A stretch of 46,473 nucleotides of DNA, taken from contig NZ_LAJA01000033.1 of the NCBI RefSeq assembly GCF_000970675.1, positions 1 through 46,473 on the forward strand, read 5' to 3'. Both the position numbers and the translations under genes were made by a program. The stretch is from Domibacillus tundrae (GTDB taxonomy: Bacteria; Bacillota; Bacilli; Bacillales; Domibacillaceae). Below are positions 25,170 through 33,621 of the stretch, piece by piece; within the stretch, counting starts at the first letter, position 1; every line of letters starts with the position of its first letter. Below the pieces are notes generated by a model. That model had not been told where the DNA came from. It saw nothing but the letters and a program-made list of their open reading frames with translations, and ran no database searches.

Positions 25170-25505
25170 ATGAAAAAGAAACATCTTGAACCGGCAGCCG
25201 TCCTGCTTCTTACATACATCAGTGCTGTTTTAATAGGGACGCTAATATGTTCCGGCGTACGATTAAGCCGCAATGTGTCATACGAGTATTGTCCATTACG
25301 ATGATTGCTTTTTCACTATCATTATGGGGATGTTTTTGATTAACGTCGTCGAGGACTTGCTTTTTTGCCTCTTATGTTTAAAAAAGTGTCTGCATTTGCG
25401 CCGGTCGGGCTGTCGATGAACTTGACGCTGCCTCTTGCTTATATGTTTGCCAAAAAACAAGATACTCATTTTAAATACGCATCTGAAGATGTGCAGACGG
25501 GATAA
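25170..25505 (+). pseudogene. Trk/Ktr-type potassium transporter remnant
   Basis: An ATG opens KKKHLEPAAVLLLTYISAVLIGT, like the first membrane helix of TrkH/KtrB. After a stop and frameshifts the sequence reads FKKVSAFAPVGLSMNLT, a decayed form of the family's VSAFxTVGLSxGxT selectivity-loop region. It ends FKYASEDVQTG, as KtrB-type proteins do. Most internal helices are missing. The family is assigned by eye. Confidence 0.6.
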
Positions 25506-25611
25506 ATCATTCGATTTGTTCGAAAAGATTGAATTATTAGAAAGTACCGGATACATTAAGGATATTAAGCCTCGTATATTAGAGTTACATAGGGATGGGG
25601 GTATTTATAAG

Positions 25612-26556
25612 GTGATAATCCGTAACATGTTTCTAGCGGCCGTTTTGTTTTTGGGTGGGTGTTCGGAAGAGGCAGTTGATCAAGTGATTGAAGAAGAGGA
25701 TCAGGCTTTGGATGAGCTTAAAGAAGAACCGCAAGAGGATGGGGATTGGTACCTAGAACAGCTGGCCGGGCAATACGGCGAATTAATTCCGGATGAGTCA
25801 GCGCTTGAAGAAGAGACAGCAGAAGCACCTGAATCTCCTCCGGAAGAAACGGCAGTGATCACCTATTCAGTTGAAAATGGTGAAATTATGGAAGAAACAA
25901 ACCGGTCAGATGACGCCTATGCGGATAATTGGGAGGATCAGGAGCGGTTATGGTCCCATTTTTATCATATGATGCCGGCCGATTATATCGATACGGTCGG
26001 TGAACTGGAATTTTTCACAGATGGATCGGATGAAACCCTCGCGTACGTGGAACCGATGGACGATACGTATTACTGGAAAGTGGCAATCGACTTTCAGGAT
26101 ACGGACAATGAAATAGAGCTGTACGGGACGCTGCTGCACGAAATTGCTCACATTGTGACGCTTGCGGATGATCAGTTCACTGACATGGAAGAAGCGTGTG
26201 CAACGTACGAATCGGACTACGGCTGCATGGCAGAAGAATCCTATATGAACCAGTTTTTCCAGACATTCTGGGCGGGTCCGATGTATGTGGAGTGGGCGGC
26301 GGAAAAAGTCAGTGAAGATGTCGAGGCGCAAGACGCGTTTTACGACAAATATACCGATCAATTTTTAACGTATTACGCGACCACGTATCCGGATGAAGAT
26401 TTAGCAGAATCATGGGTGTACTTTCTTTTTTCAACGGCGGACGAAGTGGAGATGTATGAAGGCGTTTTAAAAAAGAAAATCCTGTTCTTTTATGATTTCC
26501 CGGAACTGGTCGAGATGCGCGAGGAAATGTTAGCGAATATGTGGAACACTTTATAG
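25612..26556 (+). CDS. Putative HExxH zinc-metalloprotease lipoprotein
   Basis: A 314-residue exported protein. The signal peptide IIRNMFLAAVLFLGGC ends in a lipobox, followed by a very acidic linker (to about residue 100). The C-terminal domain has LLHEIAHIVTL, a HExxH zinc motif, and an acidic site downstream with several Cys (EEACATYESDYGCMAEESY). This suggests a surface metallopeptidase; the family is not recognised. I chose GTG 25612 because GATGGGGG lies upstream and the signal peptide then has its basic residue. The frame is open upstream from 25435, but that overlaps the potassium-transporter remnant. Confidence 0.75.
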   Translation: MIIRNMFLAAVLFLGGCSEEAVDQVIEEEDQALDELKEEPQEDGDWYLEQLAGQYGELIPDESALEEETAEAPESPPEETAVITYSVENGEIMEETNRSDDAYADNWEDQERLWSHFYHMMPADYIDTVGELEFFTDGSDETLAYVEPMDDTYYWKVAIDFQDTDNEIELYGTLLHEIAHIVTLADDQFTDMEEACATYESDYGCMAEESYMNQFFQTFWAGPMYVEWAAEKVSEDVEAQDAFYDKYTDQFLTYYATTYPDEDLAESWVYFLFSTADEVEMYEGVLKKKILFFYDFPELVEMREEMLANMWNTL

Positions 26557-26558
26557 GG

Positions 26559-26599
26559 AAAAAGCCCTTCACGCACCAATGCGTGAGAGGGCTTTTTTT
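26559..26599. terminator. Bidirectional terminator between convergent genes
   Basis: A long stem (26559-26575 with 26580-26599, core AAAAAGCCCT and AGGGCTTTTT, plus CACGCA/TGCGTG) with T-runs on both strands. It overlaps the end of the minus-strand MATE gene. Confidence 0.85.
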
Positions 26600-27930
26600 C
26601 GTTGCACAAGCCATAATCGAACGGAGAGAGTAATGGCGCCGCACGTAAGTCCCGTGATAAGACCGATCCAGTAGCCGTACGGTCCCCAGTCGGTCCAGCG
26701 GGCGAGGGTCCAGCCGAGTGGGAGGCCGATGACCCAATAGCTGATCATGGTCATCATAAAGGTGACATTGACATCTTTATAGCCGCGGAGTGCGCCTTGA
26801 ACCGGCGCCTGTACCGCATCGGACAGCTGGAAAATGGCGGCGAAAATTAAGAAGCCCGCAGTCAGTTCAAGCACTTCCGCGTCGGTTGAATACAAATGCG
26901 CAAATGCGTCACGGAACGTAAAGATCACAACAGTGCCGACTGCCGCAACGCCAATTGCCATGAAAATGCCGATGAGGCTGTAGCGGCGGGCGTCATGAAA
27001 CCGGCCAGCTCCGACTTCAAAGCCGACCACAATCGTGAGTGCCATCGACACACTCATTGGAATCATATACGTCAGTGAAGCGAAATTCAGTGCTGCCTGA
27101 TGCGCGGCAATGACGTTCGTGCTGTATTCACTCATGAGCAGCGTCACGGCAGAAAAAATGCTCGTTTCGAAAAAGATCGACAAGCCGATCGGAAGCCCTA
27201 GCACCAAGATTTCTTTCCATTTTGAAAGAGCTACGTGCGGCAGTTGATAAAACAGCCTGTACGTAGAAAACGGCTCGTGACGCCAAACAATCCAAGCGGC
27301 TAAAATGAAAATAAGCCAATACGTAATTGCCGACGCGTAGCCGGAACCGACCCCGCCGAGTTCCGGAAATCCGAATTTTCCGTAAATGAGCACGTAGTTA
27401 AACGCGACATTGAGTGGCAGCGCCACCAACATAATAATCATTGATGTACGGGTTTTGCCAAGCGCGTCAATAAATCCGCGCAGCACAGCCGTTAAAAAGA
27501 GGGGCACGATGCCGAATGACAGGGCGATCACATACTCCAACGCAATCCTCCGAACATTTTCATCCAAATTCATCAATCCAAGCACCAGCTCAAGCAACAC
27601 AAAACCGAGCGCATACGTTGCGGCAGAAATGACGAGTGCCACATACACCCCCTGCATAACGGAAAAGGAAACCTGTTCCCGCCGGCCTCCGCCAATTAAA
27701 TGCCCGACGATTGGTGTAATTGACAGCAAAATCCCGCTAAGACCGGTATATACAGGCATCCAAAGCGAAGAGCCGACTGCCACGCCGGCCAAATCATCCG
27801 CGCTGTAGCGGCCTGACATGATTGTGTCGAAAAACGTCATTGAAAACATGGCGATCTGCGTCACCATAATCGGGATTAAAATGTATAAAAACTGGCGTAT
27901 CTTCGCACGCGTTGTAGCCGTTTCAATCAA
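26569..27930 (-). CDS. MATE-family multidrug exporter
   Basis: A 453-residue membrane protein with about 12 helices in two halves, of the NorM/YeeO-like MATE family. ILIPIMVTQIAMFSMTFFDTIMSGRYSADDLAGVA is the conserved start region in two parts (helix 1 and loop), and PMSVSMALTIVVGFEVGAG is the matching region of the second half. I chose TTG 27930 because GAAGGAG lies 9 bases before it; upstream in-frame TTG codons overlap that site. The exporter uses an ion gradient; substrate unknown. It is divergent from the pel operon. Confidence 0.9.
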   Translation of the reverse strand: MIETATTRAKIRQFLYILIPIMVTQIAMFSMTFFDTIMSGRYSADDLAGVAVGSSLWMPVYTGLSGILLSITPIVGHLIGGGRREQVSFSVMQGVYVALVISAATYALGFVLLELVLGLMNLDENVRRIALEYVIALSFGIVPLFLTAVLRGFIDALGKTRTSMIIMLVALPLNVAFNYVLIYGKFGFPELGGVGSGYASAITYWLIFILAAWIVWRHEPFSTYRLFYQLPHVALSKWKEILVLGLPIGLSIFFETSIFSAVTLLMSEYSTNVIAAHQAALNFASLTYMIPMSVSMALTIVVGFEVGAGRFHDARRYSLIGIFMAIGVAAVGTVVIFTFRDAFAHLYSTDAEVLELTAGFLIFAAIFQLSDAVQAPVQGALRGYKDVNVTFMMTMISYWVIGLPLGWTLARWTDWGPYGYWIGLITGLTCGAITLSVRLWLVQRKKALSRIGA

Positions 27931-28052
27931 CTTGATCAACTCCTTCACCGGAAAATAGTATAGCACAAAAATGATCTGGAAGATCGAGATAAAAGGTGTA
28001 TTAACAAGTAATCAATTCAGATTGCCTGTACTTTTTTTATAAAAGATATGAT

Positions 28053-28194
28053 ATAGAGGAATAATCTATCTCCTATTTGAATAGAATAGGAGAGTTGAGA
28101 TATAGACGAATAATCTATCCCCACTCGAATAAGGCAGAAAAGTAGTGATAGGGCCGAATGTCCTGCCCCAATAGAATAAGAGAGGAAAGATAAG
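28053..28194 (+). repeat. Three imperfect ~48-bp leader repeats before pelD
   Basis: Units begin at 28053, 28102 and 28148. Each starts with a small hairpin whose loop keeps GAAT: ATAGA/TCTAT around GGAATAA (unit 1), the same around CGAATAA (unit 2), and AGG/CCT around a GAAT loop (unit 3). Each also has a second GAATA element. Unit 1 has a further perfect stem CTCCTATT (28070-28077) with AATAGGAG (28085-28092). The third unit runs into the pelD ribosome binding site. A related copy lies at 38811-38860. Confidence 0.65.
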
Positions 28195-29433
28195 ATGATA
28201 TACGTTCAAAACAAGACATGGAGAACGGCTGTTGAACCGTTGGCTGCCTTTTTGGCATTAGGCATTCTTTTTTATTTTAGTAATGGTTTTTTTCATCAAG
28301 AAACAGTTCAGCTTTTAGCGATAGCGATTCTTGTTATTTTATTTTCTTCTCAGTATGGTATTTATTCAGCAATTGGAGTATTTGTTCTATCGTTTTTGTA
28401 TCGAATCATGTATGGAATTGCAACATCAGAAGACATTTTACTTTATTTTGTTTCCAGGGAATTTATGTACGAGACTCTTTTTTTAGCAGTTTCAGCCGTA
28501 ATATGCGGCTTATACAGCACGTCGAGACAGGAGCGATATAAGGATATTGTTGATGAAAATACGTACATAAAGCGGGAAATGGGGGAGTTAACAGCAACTG
28601 TCGACCAGCTTAATGAAACGAAAAAAGTGTTAAAAGAGCGGCTGCTTGAAAACAACAACCATTTAGGAACCATTTACTCGATGTTTAAGGCAATTAATCA
28701 CCAGCATCCTGAAGTTGTTCTTGACCGGGCCATAGAAGTGTTAAAAAAAGATCTGGGTGCAAAAGAGGTGGCTGTTTATTCTGTTAACGGAGATCATAGC
28801 GTCTTGCGCCTAAAAGTCGAATCATCAGAGACAAAAGGGCGTTTTCAAAAGTCCATTCTTGATGAAAAGCCGCCGGTCATCGAGCGCGCATTATCGGACG
28901 GCATTCCTTATTTCAGAATGGAAGCAGATCCACAAAATGCCCCAATGATTGCAGGACCGGTCTTTATCAATGACCAAATTCAATATTTAATAGTGGCAGA
29001 CCGCCTTCCCTTTAAGGAAGTGACCAATCACCAGTTTGAGCTGTTTGTCTGGTTTATCCGCTGGCTTGGTGATCGCCTTGACCATGCCGTGGAGTGGTGG
29101 AATGATGATGTAAGGAAAAAAACATATGAGGGAACAGGCATTTATTACCCGTCGGAAATGCAGCATGTATTGTCTATATATGAAACGAGGGAAAAAATGT
29201 TTGGCTTTCCTTTTTCGTATATGGAACTGAGTGTATTGACAGTCAATGTATATGAATTGCAGGAATTATTGAGCAAACAGCTGCGCCAGATTTGTAAAAT
29301 TGATGTTGTTGGATTTGATAGGGAAAACGCTAAACTGATGATCATTCTTCCAAATACAAATGCAGAGGAAAGCAAGATTGTTTTGGAGCGGATTAAGCAG
29401 AAGATCATTGAAACGAAACGAGTGGAAGTATAA
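28195..29433 (+). CDS. pelD: PelD-like membrane regulator of Pel polysaccharide synthesis
   Basis: A 412-residue inner-membrane protein. About four membrane helices (residues 10-115, including FLALGILFYFSNGFF and AVSAVICGLYS) lead into a coiled coil (about 118-160), a GAF domain (about 165-300) and a degenerate GGDEF domain (about 310-412). In Pseudomonas, PelD binds c-di-GMP through an RxxD site and switches on polymer synthesis. Here the aligned site reads C-K-I-D (367-370) and GGDEF is replaced by DRENA, so canonical binding is doubtful. The ATG follows AGAGGAAAG. It opens the five-gene pelDEA(deacetylase)FG order of Gram-positive pel operons. pelE starts in its stop codon. Confidence 0.85.
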   Translation: MIYVQNKTWRTAVEPLAAFLALGILFYFSNGFFHQETVQLLAIAILVILFSSQYGIYSAIGVFVLSFLYRIMYGIATSEDILLYFVSREFMYETLFLAVSAVICGLYSTSRQERYKDIVDENTYIKREMGELTATVDQLNETKKVLKERLLENNNHLGTIYSMFKAINHQHPEVVLDRAIEVLKKDLGAKEVAVYSVNGDHSVLRLKVESSETKGRFQKSILDEKPPVIERALSDGIPYFRMEADPQNAPMIAGPVFINDQIQYLIVADRLPFKEVTNHQFELFVWFIRWLGDRLDHAVEWWNDDVRKKTYEGTGIYYPSEMQHVLSIYETREKMFGFPFSYMELSVLTVNVYELQELLSKQLRQICKIDVVGFDRENAKLMIILPNTNAEESKIVLERIKQKIIETKRVEV

Positions 29434-30326
29434 TGAGCTGGTTCATTCTTTATATGATGTATCTCATTATGATGATAGTTGTATATAGATCTTTGAGTAG
29501 ACGCGTGACAGAAGCCTATGCCGGAATGCTGTTGTATTATTTCATTCTGTCCGCTGCTTTTCCCATTGTAGGACTGCTCGCCTCTCTGCTTTTGGAGGGT
29601 CTTAATAAAAAAAGGAAGACTGTCGACTGGTTTGAGGAATACGAAAATTATATGCAGAAAAAAGTAGTGAACTATGCTGATATTCGCAGGCAGGCCGCAG
29701 CAGATAAAAACTTGATTCCTTTTTTATCAGGTCTTGAACTAAACAAAAACAAGTTACAAAAGCAGTTGATTATGGAACTGAGTGAAGTAGATATTACGGG
29801 ACAGGGATTCTTTCTAGAGCGGGCCATTCGTCATCATAATACCGAAACGGCCCATTATGCGGCAGTCAGCATGAATAGTTTGAAAGACCGCTTTCAAAAA
29901 AATATTGAAATGTTGCGCAGCCAATGCCGAAATGAGAGTAAGCCTTACTTGGAACTCACAACTGTATATCGTTCTTTTCTTCAAAGTGGCTTTTTAAATG
30001 GCAGCCAGAAGGAAGAGCTGAGAAATGAGTACAAGGGTTTTATCGATGAGGCGATGGCCTTATTTCCGAAAGAAACTATTCTTTTATACTATCGGGGGGA
30101 ACAGGCCCTGCATGAGCAAAATTATGAGGGCGCGGCAGGTTATTTTCAATCGCTCGTGAAGTTGAATCCGGCCTCTTCTTCCGGATATGAGGGACTGATT
30201 GAAACATTTTATGAACAAGGAGACTGGCCCGCCGTGTACAATATGATTCGCAAAGCATCTAAACATAATATTGAGTTTCCGTATAAATTTGAACAGATTA
30301 TTGACAGGATGGGGAATAACAGATGA
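29433..30326 (+). CDS. pelE: PelE-like membrane protein with TPR
   Basis: A 297-residue protein with two N-terminal membrane helices (FILYMMYLIMMIVVYRSLS and LLYYFILSAAFPIVGLLASL) and a long helical cytosolic part. Residues about 205-285 look like tetratricopeptide repeats (ETILLYYRGEQALHEQNYEG, then GLIETFYEQGDW). PelE in other bacteria holds PelD and the glycosyltransferase together at the membrane. It starts in the pelD stop codon and overlaps pelA by four bases, so translation is coupled. Sequence similarity of PelE proteins is low; position carries much of the call. Confidence 0.78.
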   Translation: MSWFILYMMYLIMMIVVYRSLSRRVTEAYAGMLLYYFILSAAFPIVGLLASLLLEGLNKKRKTVDWFEEYENYMQKKVVNYADIRRQAAADKNLIPFLSGLELNKNKLQKQLIMELSEVDITGQGFFLERAIRHHNTETAHYAAVSMNSLKDRFQKNIEMLRSQCRNESKPYLELTTVYRSFLQSGFLNGSQKEELRNEYKGFIDEAMALFPKETILLYYRGEQALHEQNYEGAAGYFQSLVKLNPASSSGYEGLIETFYEQGDWPAVYNMIRKASKHNIEFPYKFEQIIDRMGNNR

Positions 30327-32167
30327 CTAAAACATCAAATAAATTGGTTCGGATCAGCGGTGGTGTTCTTCTTTTGACCGTTGCGGCTATCTTGTTTTTT
30401 CGATCTGATTATTTTGTGAGATCGACAAAGTCGGAAGCCTCACCCGCCAAGCAATCATTTCGGATTTTAACGGCGGACAACAAATCAAATCAAGGAGAAA
30501 CCATTCAGCTTTATGTTATTGCAGGTGAAGGCGACCTTGGAGCGAAGGTAGGAGAAAATTTGGCGTATGCGTCCGGTTATGCTCATATTCAAACGTTACC
30601 GCTTGACGAAGATGAAATTGATGAAATTGAACCATCCCCATACAATGCTATTTTTGTTTCAGGGGACCATCTTCAAGATTTATCTGTTGAGAAGTTAAGT
30701 GGATTTGTTGAAGAAGGCGGCCGGCTTTTTGTAGCAAACAGCTTTTATTATCAAGGCGAGTGGCTGGACCTGCTTGGCATCAGTGAGATGGGAGAATTTA
30801 TGACGGCGAAGGGCTTGACGTTTGAGAAGCCATTATTCCCAGGCTACCCGGAAGTACCTGGAGATTCGAATCTGTTCACCCACAGCGCCGTTCAAGTGGA
30901 GCTTGATGAGACAACAACGGATCTTTGGATGACCGCACAGAGCAATCCGGTTTTTTGGACAAATGATTTTGGAGAAGGAAAAGCCGCTGTCTGGAATACA
31001 GCTGTATTAAATGAAAAATCAGCACGCGGCTTGATGGTTCAATCAGTTGGCTTATTATTCCCTTCTTTCGTTTCTGCGCAGGTTGGGACAGAAATTGTGT
31101 ACATCGATGATTTTCCTTCACCTGTCCCGGAGGGGTCTTTATCAGGAACAAGTCTTATAGATGAAGAGATATCTATCAGGGATTTTTATAAGCATTACTG
31201 GTGGCGGGACATTGAAAAGATGATTGAAAAGTATGGTATTAAGATTACAAGCGGAACCATTGCGACGTACGAAAACAATGTGAATCCGCCATTCAAAGAG
31301 ATGACGGAAGCAATCCGTCGGCCTTACATTTATTACGGACGGACTTTGTTGGAGCATAAAGGAGAGATCGGGTACCACGGATATAACCATCAGCCGTTAG
31401 TGACAGCGGGCACGTACGTTGATCCAGAGCTTGGTTATGTTCCGTGGCCGGATCAACAAAGCATGGGAGAAGCAGTGAAAAAGCTAAAAGAAACAGTGGC
31501 TCACTTTTTCCCTAATGAGAAGATTGAGACGTATGTGCCGCCGTCCAACATTATTGACCGGGAAGGGATTGATGTGCTAGTAAAAGAATTGCCAGAACTG
31601 AAAACGATAGCATCTTTATACACAGGATCTGAAAGCAACGGCAGCTTTATACAAGAATTCGAATACGACGAAACCTATCCAGAACTGTACCATTATCCAC
31701 GTATAACAAGCGGATACAGCCTTGACAATACGGCAACATTTACAATGGCAGATGCCATGGCCCACATTGGGACCCTTTCTCATTTTATTCACCCAGACGA
31801 TGTGCTGGACCCGTTTCGTTCAAAAAATAGCAGCTGGGCAAAAATGGCGTCTAATTACGAAAGGCTTCTTCAAGATGTCCGAAAGTGGTATCCATTTTTG
31901 ACGAGTGTGACACAGCGGGAGGCTACCGCAGCGATAAAAGCGTATCAAAAGTCAAAGATTACGAGAACCTATACAGATGAATCGATTTTTATTTCATATG
32001 ACAAAGTACCGTCCACTACGTCGCTGCTTGTTCGGGTGGAAGAGGGAAAAGAGCTTGAAGAAGGAACATTTTCGTACGGGAAAGTCATTAAGCTCTCTGA
32101 AGGTTTGTACAATGTACAATTAAAAGAAGCTGAAGCAGAGATTAACATTATGGAGGTTCAGTCATGA
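30323..32167 (+). CDS. pelA: PelA-like polysaccharide deacetylase (no hydrolase domain)
   Basis: A 614-residue membrane-anchored protein: one N-terminal helix (ISGGVLLLTVAAILFF), then a flavodoxin/amidotransferase-like region (about 45-240, DUF2194 type) and a CE4-like deacetylase domain with YIDDFPSP (Asp262-Asp263) and the metal site GYHGYNHQPL (His352 and His356). It should remove acetyl groups from the N-acetylgalactosamine-rich polymer outside the membrane. Pseudomonas PelA has a hydrolase domain before the deacetylase; here that domain is missing and similar hydrolases are encoded downstream at 35243 and 36094. It overlaps both neighbours by four bases. Confidence 0.85.
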   Translation: MTKTSNKLVRISGGVLLLTVAAILFFRSDYFVRSTKSEASPAKQSFRILTADNKSNQGETIQLYVIAGEGDLGAKVGENLAYASGYAHIQTLPLDEDEIDEIEPSPYNAIFVSGDHLQDLSVEKLSGFVEEGGRLFVANSFYYQGEWLDLLGISEMGEFMTAKGLTFEKPLFPGYPEVPGDSNLFTHSAVQVELDETTTDLWMTAQSNPVFWTNDFGEGKAAVWNTAVLNEKSARGLMVQSVGLLFPSFVSAQVGTEIVYIDDFPSPVPEGSLSGTSLIDEEISIRDFYKHYWWRDIEKMIEKYGIKITSGTIATYENNVNPPFKEMTEAIRRPYIYYGRTLLEHKGEIGYHGYNHQPLVTAGTYVDPELGYVPWPDQQSMGEAVKKLKETVAHFFPNEKIETYVPPSNIIDREGIDVLVKELPELKTIASLYTGSESNGSFIQEFEYDETYPELYHYPRITSGYSLDNTATFTMADAMAHIGTLSHFIHPDDVLDPFRSKNSSWAKMASNYERLLQDVRKWYPFLTSVTQREATAAIKAYQKSKITRTYTDESIFISYDKVPSTTSLLVRVEEGKELEEGTFSYGKVIKLSEGLYNVQLKEAEAEINIMEVQS

Positions 32168-33621
32168 GAATTGGAATGGTTGTAGAAGGAAGCTACCCGT
32201 TTGTCAGTGGTGGGGTGGCTTCCTGGGTTCAAACGATGGTGCGTCATTTTTCGGAGCATAAATTTGTGATTTATGCCATTGTGACTCATAAAGATCCCTC
32301 CATGACAATGAAGTACACGTTGCCGGAAAATGTAGAAAGACTGGAAATCATTCCGCTTCATAAAGACGTGAAACCGATTTACCCGTCAACAAAATTAACA
32401 GATGAAGAAGTCGAGATCGTTTCAAACTGGTTTGCTTTTAAACAATCCGGAAAAGAAGCGCTGCAAATTTTACAGGAACAGGACAAAGTCGGGAATACAG
32501 AAGCTTTTTTAAATAGTACGGTTTTTTATGACATTGTTAAAAAATGTTATGTGGAAGAAAAAATAACGGCTTCTTTTCTCGATTACTTGTGGATGTTTCG
32601 GTCGATGTACCAGGCCGTTATACAAGTTTTGCAGGCCGAGACGGCAGAAGCTGATGTCATTCACGCAGTCTCAACGGGTTATGGGGGCCTGCTCGGTTCT
32701 GTTTTGAGCATTCGGTTTGACTGCCCGCTTGTGTTGACAGAACATGGACTTTATACAAGAGAACGTGAAGAAGAGATTTTAAAAGCCGACTGGATTCCGT
32801 CCATTTACAAAAATCGGTGGATTCGCTTTTTTCAAAAATTAGCAAATGAAGCGTATGACCGCGCTCGCGTCATTATCTCACTGTTTGATCGGAACAGCCG
32901 TCTGCAGGAAGAAGCTGGTGCTCCTTTAGAAAAGCTCATGGTGATTCCAAACGGAGTAGAAATGGATGCTTATGCCGGCCTGAGACCGGTCGAAACGAAA
33001 ATACGAGAAGAAATCATCTTTACGTCTGTCTTACGGGTCGTGCCAATCAAAGATGTAAAAACGATGATTTATGCAGCGAAAATAATAAAAGAAAAAGAGA
33101 TTCCTTTTCTTTTTTATTTGGTCGGACCAACGACAGAAGAGCCTGAATATGCGGAAGAATGCCGAGAGTTAATCGAGCGTCTTCAACTGCAGGACAATAT
33201 TGTGATGACCGGGCAGGCCGATGTAAAAGCCTATTTGAAAAAAACAGACGTGCTTGTGCTGACAAGTGTCTCTGAAGGACAGCCTTTAGCGATGCTTGAA
33301 GGAATGGCAGCTGGCATCCCATGGATTGTAACGGATGTTGGATCCTGTCGGGAATTGGTTGCAGGGGCAGCTGAGGATGAACTTGGACGCTGTGGGTTTT
33401 ACGTACCGCCTGTCGCGCCGGATGCGGTCGCATTTCAAATGGAATGGTTTTATAACAACCAGGACCAAATTCAGGATATGGGCTTAATCGGCCAAAAAAG
33501 AATCGAAGTACACTATCAGCTGCAACATGTTATTACCCAATACCGTGCCGTTTATCAGTCGCTCAAAAGAGAGGAGGAGAGCCATGGCCGGCATCGGGTT
33601 CCATCTTCAGAAGTTATTTAA
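32164..33621 (+). CDS. pelF: PelF-like glycosyltransferase (GT4)
   Basis: A 485-residue cytosolic enzyme with two Rossmann domains. MRIGMVVEGSYPFVSGGVAS is the typical PelF start, HGLYTREREEEILKADWIP is its characteristic middle motif, and SEGQPLAMLEGMAAGIPWIV contains the GT4 E-x7-E pair (Glu371, Glu379). PelF polymerises the chain from UDP-sugars (UDP-N-acetylgalactosamine in Pseudomonas) at the inner face of the membrane. It overlaps pelA by four bases, and pelG starts inside its last 38 bases. A UDP-sugar epimerase is not in this window. Confidence 0.92.
   Translation: MRIGMVVEGSYPFVSGGVASWVQTMVRHFSEHKFVIYAIVTHKDPSMTMKYTLPENVERLEIIPLHKDVKPIYPSTKLTDEEVEIVSNWFAFKQSGKEALQILQEQDKVGNTEAFLNSTVFYDIVKKCYVEEKITASFLDYLWMFRSMYQAVIQVLQAETAEADVIHAVSTGYGGLLGSVLSIRFDCPLVLTEHGLYTREREEEILKADWIPSIYKNRWIRFFQKLANEAYDRARVIISLFDRNSRLQEEAGAPLEKLMVIPNGVEMDAYAGLRPVETKIREEIIFTSVLRVVPIKDVKTMIYAAKIIKEKEIPFLFYLVGPTTEEPEYAEECRELIERLQLQDNIVMTGQADVKAYLKKTDVLVLTSVSEGQPLAMLEGMAAGIPWIVTDVGSCRELVAGAAEDELGRCGFYVPPVAPDAVAFQMEWFYNNQDQIQDMGLIGQKRIEVHYQLQHVITQYRAVYQSLKREEESHGRHRVPSSEVI

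Noticed and set aside
25435-25611. Upstream extension of the HExxH lipoprotein
   Set aside because: It would put 59 residues before the signal peptide and overlaps the potassium-transporter remnant.
28053-28194. CRISPR array
   Set aside because: Only three units, the units themselves vary, there are no distinct spacers and no cas genes are nearby.
27967-28194. c-di-GMP riboswitch before pelD
   Set aside because: The conserved class I and II cores were not found by eye; only the hairpin repeats are present.
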